From positions 7,160,238 to 7,224,237 of the forward strand of contig JAEMBT020000008.1 in assembly GCA_018873245.2 (NCBI GenBank): a DNA stretch of 64,000 nucleotides, in the 5' to 3' direction. A program made the translations under genes and the position numbers. This stretch comes from Archegozetes longisetosus (lineage: Eukaryota > Arthropoda > Arachnida > Sarcoptiformes > Trhypochthoniidae). Positions 1-11,996 of this stretch are shown piece after piece. The notes under the pieces were generated by a model. That model was given only the letters and a program-made list of their open reading frames with translations, was not told the origin of the DNA and did no database searches. The first letter of the stretch is position 1. Each line of letters begins with the position of its first letter.

Positions 1-434
1 TCTTCACGAGCTGTAGCAGTGCATCGGATTTGAGATTAATCAAATCAATCAAAACCTAACTTTGTTACAAAATGTTTATCAATTTTTGCATAATTGAATT
101 GACTTATGTATAAAAAATGGTCATTATCTGAACATATAGTTAAAATTATATTCTTTATCTTTAGTTTGATGCACCATAAGTGAGTATATGTTAATAAATA
201 AATTACTTATAAACATTCAAAATAATTGTAATCATATTTAACACCCTATATATTAGTTAAGTTGTTGAGTCTTGTTCAACAATCGAATATCAGATTTAGA
301 TTTGAGAAGCTTTGCAGACACTCTAAATTTGTTTATACTTTACATATGAAAATTTCGTAAGAAAAAGTACTTATTATAGGAATCTATGAAAGTCAGGGAA
401 TATAAAAGACTAAGTTTAGATAAACTATTCGTTT
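1..434. other. Intergenic, no gene seen
   Basis: This is AT-rich sequence downstream of the minus-strand gene that ends at 435. I see no convincing coding region, repeat or RNA gene. The short plus-strand open frame at 386-577 lies opposite the second exon of that gene and is a shadow. Confidence 0.5.
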
Positions 435-1179
435 TTATAAGAATTTATGCGAATCAAAATGAATTACTTCGCATCCGACACATGGAAAAAATTGCACCAA
501 ATTCAATAATTTGTGTCGTCGAGCAACATGGGCTTCGTTCCATACTCGAAGTGCTAATAGTTCCAACTTTTCATTAAGAGGTGCTTCTTGTGCGGCCCTG
601 AGTCAAACAAAAAATATAACAAATTCAATTATCAATAATCAAATCAAATCAAATCAAATCAAATCAAATCTAATCCTCAGTTAAAATTATATATGAGCAG
701 ACAAGTTAAACTTTAAAAAAGTTGTCTAAATTTTGATTGATTTGAAAAGGAAAAAACTTTTCAAAAGAGCCATTTATAAAACTTGGTTTTTCGGTTAAGT
801 GCAAGATTGATAACTAAATCAAAAATGAGCATAGTAAACAATTGAATGTTGAACAAAACAAAAAAAGACAACAACCGAAACTTAAAACTCGAGAAAGTTG
901 TCGAGATTTGCAGGAATCAACTCTTAAACAACTGCGACAATAAATAAAAGCAGTAAAAGTATTGATAACTTACGAATACATTTGAAGAAATGATCTGTAT
1001 TTATCTAAAAAGACAGTATTGTATGCCATGTAAGCACCGGTGGTGGTAGCTGTCGCTGAAAATAATACTACCTGGAAGTAAAAGCGATATTGTCTTTCTG
1101 ATATATGTCGAGCCGATTGCAAAATCTTAGTGAAAGTAGCTCGCAATCTATTAATTCTTTTGCTCACTATTTGAGACAT
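435..1179 (-). CDS. Small single-pass membrane protein, two exons, function unknown
   Basis: I place exon 1 at 1179-974 and exon 2 at 597-435, joined by a 376-bp intron with a GTAAGT donor and a CAG acceptor. The phases fit: 206 + 163 = 369 nt, giving 122 residues. The N terminus is basic and lacks acidic residues (MSQIVSKRINRLRATF), as in a mitochondrial presequence. One hydrophobic segment spans roughly residues 30-57. Exon 2 encodes a charged helix-like stretch followed by a hydrophobic tail with two cysteines. I do not recognise the family. A mitochondrial inner-membrane or assembly protein would fit, but that is inference. The start is the first ATG of exon 1. The promoter would lie between this gene and the 3' end of the helicase gene. 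Confidence 0.55.
637..675. repeat. (AAATC)n microsatellite in an intron
   Basis: About seven tandem copies of the pentamer AAATC lie inside the intron of the 122-residue protein gene. This is an ordinary simple repeat. Confidence 0.85.
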
Positions 1180-1972
1180 TGTTATCTTCTTATTTTACGT
1201 TAATTTCAAATCTATTAGTTTTATATTTAAGTTTTAGGATAAACATGTGCTTTTCAATTATGTTTATCAGCTGTTTGTTTATGTATTTGATGTTTCATTA
1301 AATTTCTATAACTTTTTTCTCATTACTGTACTCATTCTATGGCAACAGACTTTGCACTAAAGGAAAAGCGCCAAATTTTCAATATTCTTATTACTACCTT
1401 AATACCTGTATATAGGTAGCAATTTTTTGATTGCCAAACACAACGCATCTCGCTAAAACTATACTTAAGCTTCACTATAAATAATACTAATTGACATGTA
1501 CAAAATCTAATGATTCAATTAAGAGAAAAGTTAAGCAATCAACGTTATTGAGATTGCTCCTCAAATATTATGGCAATATGAAAATAATGTTAATCGACTA
1601 AACTATAATTATTGGCAATCTTATTCATTTGTATTTTGCTAAGAATAGGCTGTATTCTGCTTAAAAGTTGGAGACAGTAATCATTTGTTTTATAGATGAC
1701 ACTTATATATTGCTTGCTATATGTTACGGTAATAATAATCCCTTATAAACTCTACTGTCGATCATGAAAAGTCTAAATTAACATTCAACTTAAAACAGCA
1801 CACACTTTTAGCTCAAATTATAGCTTCAATATAAATTTAGAGGACTTTTAAACTTTTACTACTTTTAAACCATTTAAGTATTAAGAAAATCAAATCAATT
1901 TATTTCTTAAATTAAATTATAATAAATAATAAACAAAAAGTAATACAGCTTTAGTTCAATGCTAGTTAAACG
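1180..1972. other. Intergenic between two minus-strand genes
   Basis: This AT-rich stretch must hold the promoter of the small membrane protein gene and the 3' end of the helicase gene. I see no further gene or repeat with clear boundaries. Confidence 0.5.
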
Positions 1973-4752
1973 CTAATCAATACAAATGAGATCATTCGAC
2001 AACTTATTATTGACTTTCTGTTTCTTCGCTGAGATTTCTTTTGGTTTATCAGTACTTTTCTTTTTGTTAGCATTACTAACATTTTTCGAAATATTTAAAT
2101 AGTAAATAATTTTGAAATCCTTTGATCTCGTGTGAGATCTCGAGCCGGCAGTCAAATAGCTTATTGTTGAGTAAGGAGTGAAGTGAAAATCTTCTTTAAG
2201 ATATCCGTCAACTAATAGCAAACCAATAATTTCTTCGCAAATATTACGCGGAATATTCGGCACTTCAACGCTATCGACTCGCAACTTTTTGGGTCCTTTA
2301 GCGAGCCACGAGTCCAATAACTTCGAAGCAGTCATTCTTTCCTCAATTTTCGAACTATGGTTCAAAATAGCGATAATATCATTCAGATATTGAGTCACAT
2401 CTAATTCAGTCAATTGTTTGCTATTTAGACAATTATCACAGTTATTGTCACAATTATTACTCCATTCGTCGCCAAAATATACTGCGATTTGTTCTGAAAT
2501 ATTAGATAAAACGTATAGAAGTGACAGACTTTGTATTTGACTTTGGATTTGATATTCAATTTGAAAATGTCTTGTCGCTCTTTTAGAATTAATGTTTAAA
2601 TCTTTTAAAAATAGAGCTAAATCAAGTCTCACACAGTTCAAGCGAACAATTATTTTGATGCCATTTAATAATCAATAGTTTTAGCACCTTATTAATAATG
2701 GATTTGAATCTCGAAAGCGATTCAAATTAGAAGCTATTATCAAATTTACTAATTGAAGGTTTTACTAATCTTTTGACTAATAAATTAATAAATTATACCT
2801 TTTCTACACTGGCGATAGTTCAGACAATAGGCGAGCATTGCATAAACATTAGTCAGTCCATTTCTCTCACTAAATACCAAACTCGTAGCCCGAAAAACAT
2901 CGCTAAATCGATAGAAAAGCAAACAATCAGCAGGTTTTCCATCACGACCAGCTCGACCTGTCTCCTGATAATAGTTTTCCAATGACTTAGACATTGAAAA
3001 ATGCATAACAAATCTGACGTCGAGTTTATTGATACCCATTCCAAAGGCAACCGTTGCTACAATCACTTGACATTTATTTTGATACCATCTCTGATGAATA
3101 GTTGACCGCAAATGATTATCGAGTTGAGCGTGATACCCATCAGCTTTAATGCCAAGACTCTTTAGTTTTTGTGTCACTTCTTCTACTTCTTTGATTGTCA
3201 AACAGTATATAATTCCTGACTGATTCGCATATTTTGTCTTCAATAATTTAGAGATTTTTTCAATTTGTTCATCTTTCTTAAGTTCTGTTCTTTCAATAAC
3301 ATATTTAAGGTTTGACCGGAAGAAAGAGTCCTTCAATACAAAACAGCCCTCAATGTTTAGAATTTTTTGTATGTCTGCGATTACTGAAGAAGTAGCAGTG
3401 GCTGTCAGGCCTAGTATTGGGGTTTCGGGAAATTGAGTTTTCATTACACCTAGAAACTGATAATCAGTTCGAAAATCGTGTCCCCATTGAGAACAACAGT
3501 GAACCTGATATTTGAAAGTATCAAAAAGTTTAAATAAGGCTTTCGTTAATCGAAATAAATTTATTTTAGTTAAAAAGCATTTTTTGATTACTTCATCGAT
3601 TACTATTCGTTTGAGTTTTCCATTTCTATAGCATTTCTCCATTTGTGCCATAAATCGTTTAGATTTTGCCATCTTCTCTGGTGTCACGTAAATAATTCTC
3701 AAATCTGTGTTTGGTTCCGCCATCGAATGCAAAGTTTGATTCGTTTGCTCGCGACTTGTCTGCGAATTAATAATAGCAGTCGAGATATTAAGCTCTTTGA
3801 GAGCTGTCATCTGGTCTTCCATTAAAGATATTAGTGGAGAGACTACTACTGTTACACCTAATCAAAGACAATAAAATAAAAAATATATGAAAACAAAATA
3901 TTAAATTTTGAAGTAGTATTAAAACTAAAAGATTATGACTCAATAAAAATTAGTTGAAAATCACGCAAAAAATTATATTTTAATCACTTAAGTTTTAAAA
4001 AACAGCAGCTTTTCAATAAGGATAGAAAAATAGATGAAAAAATTAAAAATCAGGAAACAATCTTTAGAGCTAAGAGAATTTGTTGAATACAATTAACAAT
4101 TAGCTTAAATGAGAACTGGTGCTAAAATTAGTCTTTTAATCACTTAAGACTTGAGAATAAGACGTTTTATTAAAAACAGCTCAAAAGTAAACACAAACTA
4201 TATGAAAAACCAGAAAATAGTCTTTTAATTAAAAACAAAACTCTTAAGTACAATAAATTGAAATATTAGAAACGATGCAAAATAACAAAACGATGCAATC
4301 AAATACTTGAAAAACAAAACACTTTCGAATGACAGCTGAAAAACAAATAACAATTAGATATGAATTCATTTATTCATTACAAAACCTTTATCTACGAGTG
4401 ATGGCAGTTGAAAACAAAGAGATTTTCCGCCACCGGTTGGCATAACAAGAATCACATCAACTCCAGAAAGAGTCGCATTAATTGCCATCAATTGATACGA
4501 ACGAAAAGCAGACAATTTGAAGACATTGTTCAATAAGTGATCAACTCTTTCGGACCATTCAAAGCCATTTCCGTTAAATCGATTGTCGTCTTCCAGGTGT
4601 CGATCGCTGATTGACTGCAAAAGATTTTCCAAAGACTCGATCTTTGACTCCAATTCTCGTTTACGTGTTCTTAAACTCATAAGTTTTTCATTAATTGCCT
4701 TTAATTCTTGTTTAGATTCACGTAATTCGCGACTCAGTTCTTTGGTTGACAT
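1973..4752 (-). CDS. RECQL: RECQ1-type ATP-dependent DNA helicase, four exons
   Basis: The exons are 4752-4386, 3857-3592, 3504-2799 and 2493-1973, with introns of 528, 87 and 305 bp. The total is 1,860 nt and 619 residues; human RECQ1 is about 649. The order is an N-terminal coiled coil (residues ~1-55), helicase lobe 1 with Walker A MPTGGGKS (K110), a DEVH box at 210-213, and lobe 2 with ATVAFGMGI and QETGRAGRD. A zinc-binding RQC domain follows, with cysteines at 444, 461, 465 and 468, then a lysine-rich tail. The 87-bp intron splits the DEVH box, and its removal restores DEVHCCSQWGHDF. The coiled coil and the lack of an HRDC domain mark RECQ1 rather than BLM or WRN. The family unwinds DNA 3'-5' in replication and repair in the nucleus. 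The gene appears intact. Confidence 0.93.
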
Positions 4753-5980
4753 CTTTATTGATGTAATTGTTGTTTAACAGCGCTCAATGAGTCACTTACT
4801 TTCACTTGCAAAGTTTTTGTCTTTCAAATAGTTTTTGAGTTTTGTTTATGTTTGTCTTTCATTGAATGCTATGAGAAATGCATTCATAGCAATACTATTG
4901 AAAGATATGAATCGTGTTTGGCGTCATCTCTATTACCATAAAATCAATACTTATTTGGCGTTTTAAAATTGTCAAATAGATAGTTTCAAAATTTTCTAGT
5001 AGTGAAAGATGCAATTTAAGCTATTTTTTTTTAAATGAATTACTATTTATAAAACTTTTTTGAAAATGAGAAATAGTTAGGAATTGTTGTTGTAACCTTC
5101 ATCTCGATTAAGACTAATTTTTTGGATTTCTTTTTAAGCTGAAAATAGTTTTGTAAACTTTAGCAAACTCTTGAGGGCTGTCTGACATCATTACACAGTA
5201 TGCAAAATTTAAAACTAAAGTGAAAAGTTGTTAGTAAATTTTTTGCTTTAGTCATTGTAAAAAAGTTACGATTAATACAGAAAATGAATTTTGGTCTATT
5301 TTCGTACTCTTAATCAACCAAATATGTTAACTTGTGACATAAACTTGAATAATAGTGTTTCAAATAAATGAAAGTTTTTATTGTTAATAGCTATTTGAAT
5401 ATTAAATCTTCTGACTTATTTAAACACTATTTCCTAAATTTTATCTTAAAATAAGAATTGGTCAAAAATTGAACATAAAAACTGACTGTTGCTTATCAGT
5501 CAATGCAGTTATAAGTGTTTTTAGAGCAAGCGTTATAAATTCTACCTATTTGCTTACATTCAATTTAGTTTCAGATTTGACGTACTGTACATGACGTTGA
5601 ATAAAATTTTATAATGAAAAGTTGTAAAAATACATTCTGGTTACGGCTTTTTGATCATTGTTGTCTAGTTGTGAACCGAGTCGATGTTCATATCACTAAA
5701 AATGATTGACGAAAACCTATTAAAAAATATTTTCTACCCAAAAATAATTGTGATCTTCAATGAAATTCAAACAGTGGCAATAAAAAATATTAAATAGGTA
5801 ATAAATAAAATAATAAGGAAGTAATAGATTTGAATATTTTACCTTAACCCACCATCTCTAGGAAAAACATCACGAATAGTTTATGAAAATGATAGATATA
5901 TTTCTTGAACTTTACAAATTATTTAATGAATTACTTGATATTGTCTTAATATAGATGAATTTTGCATGATTAGATAGAGA
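4753..5980. other. Intergenic, upstream of the helicase
   Basis: This is AT-rich sequence with no convincing ORF. It should contain the RECQ1 promoter. I see no clear element boundary before the tandem receptor units begin near 5984. Confidence 0.5.
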
Positions 5981-6390
5981 TTAAAAATATGTAATTTCGT
6001 AAAAATAAGATTTATTAATTGATTTCCTTTTCGAATGTATATCTTATAGCTAGCAACAAAAATTAAATTTAATATAATTAAAAACAATTCCTATCTCCAT
6101 CTTAATACATTATCGATAATGGATTTGAGACCAAGTTCGCTAAGAATCTTTGATGAACTCCTTGATGAGACTCACTGCAATTCAGGTATTTCTCCTATAT
6201 TCAATCCAATGAAAATCAGAGGAAACTTCTTAATTTTATGCCAAGAATGAAACGAGATATAGAGTTAGGTTCAATATTGAGATCATTTGGATTACTAACA
6301 TAAAATTCATTACGTTTAAGACAACAAAGTGAGCAAAATTTATGCTAATTATTCAGAAAAACATGTATTAAAGCTTTAATTAATGTAGTA

Positions 6391-6917
6391 TAAGGTTGGA
6401 GAGAAATGAATATCGTTTCTGTTAGGTTATGTTAGAATGGTTCAAAAATACACTTAGAATTTGTTTACATATCTTTTGTTTTGTGAATAAATACATTTAA
6501 TATTAGAATTTATTTCTATTAAATTATTATTTTAAAATTATGATTTGATTTCGATTTGAGCCATGTCTTTCGATGACAAACATATTAGACATTGTATATT
6601 GTTTAGTTTAAGAGTGGTAATAATGCAACGGTTGCCACCAAGAATATCACCGATATATATGGTGATGTATTGAAGGTCCGCACGTGTCAACGTTGGTTTG
6701 ACAGGTTTCGATCAGGCGACTTTGACCTGGAGAATCGACCTGGTTCTAGTCGACCTCAAGAGATGGATGATGACGAGTTGAAAGCTCTAGTGGAGTGTGA
6801 GCCTCGCCAATCAAGTCGGGACATGGGGCTGATATTAGGCTTCGGTATTTATATATAATTAATAAGATTTATTTGAATTTTGTGATCAAGTACGTCATTC
6901 ATTTCTTTCCAACCTTA
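6391..6917 (+). mobile_element. Internally deleted mariner element with TA duplication
   Basis: Both ends carry an inverted repeat beginning TAAGGTTGGA, flanked by TA. The interior keeps the start of a mariner transposase from the ATG at 6563. After one frameshift it reads VRTCQRWFDRFRSGDFDL, the paired helix-turn-helix region of mariner (SETMAR-like) transposases. The catalytic domain is missing. Units 2 and 3 of the array lack the insert at the matching position (near 11870 and 17222), which confirms the boundaries. Confidence 0.85.
6563..6834 (+). pseudogene. Mariner transposase N-terminal fragment
   Basis: About 90 codons of the DNA-binding region of a mariner transposase, MSFDDKHIRH through RPQEMDDDELKALVE. 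A frameshift lies near 6610, where the frame giving FKSGNNATVATKNI takes over. The DDD catalytic core is absent, so it cannot transpose itself. Confidence 0.85.
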
Positions 6918-7040
6918 TACTTCTGCGTATGCGTCAAACATCTTATCACCAGGAATAGGGCCAGAAGTGACTTAATGTATGAGTAGATTCCCAGCTTATT
7001 GTAGATACAACTAAATGTGCAATTTACTACAGAATACTAA

Positions 7041-8719
7041 TCACAATTCTTTTGAAATCGAATTCGCAAACTTAAGAGTCAATAAGAAAAATCGAGCAAA
7101 TATTATGTAAATCTGAAAAAATCATATAAAATCGAAATATGACAAAACTCTTTTGATATATCGTTAAATTTGTTATACTTTGAATGCAATCATAGGAGTC
7201 ATAACGAATTGATTACCACATGAAAAACCTATCAATCGATTCTTATCAGCGATTCTCTCCATTACATTCAATAACTATAAAAAACAACACTTTTATCGGA
7301 ATGTAAATTTTTCAAGGCTTAAAGCATATTCGATGATTTCTGAGAGAAGTAAGAAAAGTTTGATAAGATTTTTATCTGAAATGTTGAACTGACGTTTGAA
7401 CTACATAAAGCAATAATACTTTATCGGAACAGTGCATCAAAATAACTATAATACAGTTTTTAAAATATGAAGACGCAGAAAAAGTTATATACATACAGTA
7501 AATAATGATTTATAGCTACGTTTATTACACGCATGTTAAAGTCAGTTAAATTCAAAACAAACATTTTATTAAAAAACGCTTTGATAATGAGAGATAAAAT
7601 TATTACGAACATTAATTAGATGCATCGTCGTATTGATAATAGATTTTCTTATTTTTCTCAGAAATAGTCTCGTGTACTTACTTTGATTCTTCGATTGATA
7701 TCAAGTGATTTTGTGTTGAAATAAAATTTAAACAAATATTTGTGAGATTTTGAAGTATTTTTATTAATAGAAGCTGTTATTAAATTCAACAGTATATGAG
7801 AGATAAGTAATACGGTCAAACCCAAAAGTGCCTTTATGGATGTAATTAATTCGAGATTTCCAAACAAAAACTGTTGTAAAAGCATTAGATTAATTGGAAT
7901 CAATGTGTAATTGAGAGTAAAGAAGTATTTCTTCCAAAATTGGTTGTATTTTAAAACATTATTACAAATATCATTGTGTTCTTTAAGTAATTTATCCATA
8001 CATCGAGAGTTAAAGCATGTTTTCTTTTGGGATACCTTTTGATTGAATAATCTAAATCTTAATCCACAATAATAGCAAGATATGAAATAATAAAGAAAAC
8101 TATATGATAGGATAGTAAAGACGTATGTTATCCACGAAGAGAGAAAAAGTGCATTAATAGTACCATAAACAATACTCTGAAGAGATTTTAAATTTTTGAA
8201 TACCACAAAAGAAGGTATAAGAAAAAGAAGAAATGAGTTAGATTTTATTCCAATCGACAGTAGGAATTTGTAAAATGATGTTTTTTGAACAAATAGGTTT
8301 ATTTCCTTTACATCTTCTATACAAATTGTATCCATACTTTTCAACCCTTCCATGACTTGAATGATTTCCAGCCATTTATAAAGTTTACAATTACTATAAT
8401 TGAATAGATATACTATTCTTATAGATAATATTAGGATAAATAAATGTATACCATAAACGTATTGAGCTAAGCCGATTATCTTAATAACATCGAAGTAGAA
8501 TATGGGATAGTTTTCATTTCTGAATAAAATAGAATTCATCAAAACTTTAGTTAAAACTAGAATAAGAATAATAATTATGGCGTTAGATTTGAATCTCTGA
8601 TTTCTTTTCTTCACAGAAACGAGATAGTTATTAATATCTTGTCTATGAATGAGTCCATATTTGTAAAGTGGTAAACCAAGATTTTCTATATATGAGAATT
8701 TTTCTGTATCTTCTGTCAT
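7041..8719 (-). CDS. Gustatory-receptor-like seven-TM protein, copy 1
   Basis: Three exons: 8719-7682 (346 codons), 7274-7179 (32 codons) and 7112-7041 (23 codons plus stop), all phase 0, giving 401 residues. The usual size for insect and mite gustatory receptors is about 400. Exon 1 holds six hydrophobic segments and starts at the MTEDTEKFSY ATG. Exon 2 carries the GFSCGNQFVMTPMIAFK stretch that leads into the last helix. Exon 3 encodes the seventh helix, YIIFARFFLLTLKFANS. The canonical TYxxxxxQ motif is not evident. The small 3' exons are supported by near-identical exons at matching places in three paralogues. Such receptors are ligand-gated cation channels in chemosensory neurons. The family call rests on topology, length, intron positions and the tandem expansion, not on a search. 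Confidence 0.75.
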
Positions 8720-10073
8720 ATTTGTTAGAAACAAACTATTAGGCCTTATACATTAGTTCATTAAATTGAAAATATATATTATTTAAAAACGAACAAAACA
8801 AATATTTTCTCCATAGAAATTAATTGAAAAATTGTAAAATTCCTTCAAAAATAGAAAATATAATTGTTTTACTAAAAGTTCACGGTTCGCCAATTTATTT
8901 ATAGAGTCATTGGATAGTAGTCTCTTGTTTAAAACTCGAGAAATGATGTCATACAATTGAAAAAAAATTTAAACATGAATTTTTTTAGCTCAATTAAACG
9001 AACGTATTTTTAATTTTTCACTTATTTATTAGGATCGCTCAAAAGTAATTCTATATTCAAATGTCTGTAAAAACAGATACAGCTAAACCTATCATTCTTG
9101 AACAGGTAACCAAGCTCTGTTCAAAAGATCAAAATTAAGCCTTAATTTCTTATGATTTTTTATGCCTTTATAAAAAGGCTTAACTATTTACTCAAGATAG
9201 AGAGGTTTAACTGTATAAAAATGATATTTTGCGATGGTGTATATGTTGTTGCCTTCAAGTTTTATGACAACTTCCCAATGCTTTCGTCTGAGCTTTTGAG
9301 TTGAAGGAAATAAACTAAAATCCTAGACGTGAGCAAACTTTCGCACTATATTTGAATGCACTGTTACATATACACATTTAAATGCGTTCGATCAATCAAA
9401 GTATGACTACATAATATGTAGTCATACTTGACATATTATGTCATACATTGACATATTATGTCAATCAAATGAGTAGTAAAAATGCCAGTTACTCTAGAGA
9501 TATTGTAAAACTTGAAATTGAAAACCTACCAGAATTAGCACCGAACAGATACGCGTCAAAAGCTCAGAAGTTTAGTCTTTATATTCAAACAGTAATATTT
9601 TGTAAATTAATTTCACTAATAAGTTCACGATAAGCGATATCTAAATCAAGTTTATTTGTAATTCTTTTGCCCTTATTTAGGCTCTTAACACTCCAATGTT
9701 TTCATAATCACAGGAGTTCAATCCAGGAATATATTAGTTTCATTTTTATTCATATCAAGCGTTTTGCTATATTTTTCACAGAGATATTGCCGAAAATTTA
9801 ATATATTTTAAGAGTATATCATGTAAAATTTTTTTGCGGACTATTGGTTTCTCTATTTATATTTAACAGGATTATAATTTGGATTCCGTTACCTAGTAAT
9901 TTTTCGGCTAGGGGTAACGTCTAAGGATGTTATGTTTAGGAATGATTAAGCATTTCCAAGTAACGGTAAATATACGTATAAATTAAAAGGTAAGAAATTG
10001 GTAGTATTTTTGATATAATTTTATTAAAATTCAAGAATTATAGTGTTATACACTGTGAGCCACTGTCATACCA
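8720..10073. other. Receptor 5' flank, conserved between units
   Basis: This is non-coding sequence repeated at 13676-15005 and, in part, at 19852-20500, 36625-36910 and 40027-40620. It should contain the receptor promoter. A block around 9170-9240, including GTATAAAAATGA, is kept in five copies, but I cannot separate function from recent duplication. The small ORF at 9448-9633 is not kept open in unit 2. Confidence 0.55.
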
Positions 10074-10573
10074 CAGTGAAAGCTCGATATAGCGAATCTC
10101 GATCTAATCAACATCTCGTTATAAACTACATAAGCGAAATCCCGTTCCAAATTCTTATAAAATTAGGCTTAGATTCCTTCGATAAAACGAATCTCGATAT
10201 AAAATAAAATTTGATATACCGAACATATTTTAAGTATACATAGTAAGTTAGCTTTCGATAAAAAATACGTTTCCTACTGATGAACTTTTATCAATTACCA
10301 AAAGAACTAAACTTTACCTAAAGGTCTAAAGTTTTGAACTTGAGACTAATAAAGACGAAATTTTAGATTTTAATATTTTCAAAAACAGTGTTCAGACACG
10401 AATAACAGACTTTTTTAAATAAGTATTTTTATTCATTATATTCACTTTAGTTCTACAATACAATAAAAATGCTCTCAAGCCTATAATATTTTAACTCTCA
10501 ATATAAAGTAAAGCTCAATATAACGAACAAAAATTTTTACCCCTTGACTGTTCGTTATATCAAGCTTTCACTG
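10074..10573. mobile_element. Non-autonomous Tc1/mariner-type (pogo-like) element, 500 bp
   Basis: The termini are inverted repeats starting CAGTGAAAGCTCGATATAG on the left and CAGTGAAAGCTTGATATAA on the reversed right end. Unit 2 has the empty site at 15000-15003 (CATACTATTTATTT), so the borders are certain. The left TA has mutated to CA. No ORF of note is present. Confidence 0.9.
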
Positions 10574-11070
10574 TATTTATTTTTTCCATTTCTTCCATGA
10601 AATATTTGTTTCATAATCGTGTCGATGAGTTGTGGATTTAACTACTTTATTGTAATGTTCAATAAAGTTACGCGAAAGCTTATTACAATTTTGTTAGTTT
10701 TGTCAATGAATGAACGCAAATACGTTTAATCTCGGAGAAATCATGACACCAGTCCGACCTTGTGCATTAAGGCCTCATCTGGAAAGGGAATGGCATATAT
10801 GACTTGTCTAAATGAGTACTTTAACAAGAATATTGTATAAAGCCTTTCTGTCACGCTGAGAGCTTCTTATGTAAGTCAGAATTAACATTTGACTTAAAAA
10901 GACTCAAAATGACAGGTCCATAATGTCGCTCCAAAATTTTGAACTTTGAACTGACCAAAACAATAAGGCTGTTCTTCACCCAAAAGACCGAAATGTGATA
11001 ATTCTGTCAAGAACATTAATATGCATTTTATTGAAAATTCCTACTTTAATAGTACAAAAAATTTATTTTA
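10574..11070. other. Inter-receptor spacer of unit 1
   Basis: This is non-coding, matches 15003-15484 in unit 2, and reappears in part at 36930-37221. No gene is seen. Confidence 0.5.
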
Positions 11071-11387
11071 CAGGCAAATTCAGTTGTATTTCCAATCTTT
11101 GCATTGCTATTTCCAGTATTAGGTTTATGTTCGTTCTATGCGATCACTTAACTTACTACAAGTCTCCCAAAGTGTCAAAACTTAATTTAAAGTATTTTAA
11201 ACATCAAATTAAATATAGATATTGAAGAAAATAATTAAATTAAATCGATTGAATTGAGAAGCAATAGTTTAAATTAATTTTTCACACTTTGGGAGTCTTA
11301 TAGTAAGTTAAGCGATCGTATAAAACGAACATAAACATGATATTGGAAATAGCAATGCAAGGTTGGAAATACAACTGAATTTGCCTG
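11071..11387. mobile_element. MITE family A, 317 bp, long inverted repeats
   Basis: Its arms of roughly 110 bp are inverted copies, beginning CAGGCAAATTCAGTTGTAT at each end, with TA on both sides. The same family is present at 15485-16737 and 23973-24332, and as a truncated copy at 37222. This copy is shorter because the right arm lost one of two GGAAATAGCAATGCA repeats, probably by recombination between them. The plus-strand ORF at 10995-11225 lies across this element and is not a gene. Confidence 0.88.
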
Positions 11388-11996
11388 TAATAATACAATA
11401 ATATATTACTTATCCATAAAGTCAGTTAAATATTGCGTCGGTACTTTAACAGTCGGTACTCTGTTTTGTCTGAACTTCGATCGTGTAGCTAAAAATATGT
11501 AATTTCGTAAAAATCAAAGACTAATTAATTGATTTACTATTTAAATTTACATCTTATAGCTAGTAAAACCAATTATTATCTATTCAAATCTTAACATTAT
11601 CGATGATGGACTTGAGGCCAAGTTCTATAATAATCTTTCATAAACTTCTTGATAAAATTCAGTGCAATTTAAATATCTCTTATATTCAATTCGATAAAAA
11701 ATTAGAGGAATTTTTTAGATTTTACGCCAAGAATGAAACGAGATGCAGGGTTAGATTCAATATTGAGATCATTTGGATTACTAACATAAAATTCATTACG
11801 TTTAAGACAACAAAGTGAGCAAAATTTATGCTAATTATTCAGAAAAACGTGTATTAAAACTTTAATGAATGAATTTATCTGCGTATGCGTCAAACATCTT
11901 ATCACCAGGAATAGGACCAGAAGTGACTTAATGTATGAGTAGATTCCCAGCTTATTGTAGATACAACTAAATGTGCAATTTACTACAGAATACTAA
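11388..11996. other. Junction of unit 1 and unit 2
   Basis: The stretch holds the start of unit 2 near 11490 and the conserved block at 11603-11860, which recurs in units 1 and 3. No gene can be supported. Confidence 0.5.

Noticed and set aside
386-577. Plus-strand ORF of 63 codons
   Set aside because: It lies opposite exon 2 of the minus-strand membrane protein gene, which has supporting splice sites and phase.
2773-3825. ORFs overlapping the helicase on the plus strand and in another minus frame
   Set aside because: Shadows of RECQ1 exon 3; they carry no motifs.
11603-11818. 71-codon plus-strand ORF in the block conserved between units
   Set aside because: The frame is broken in units 1 and 3; conservation reflects unit duplication.
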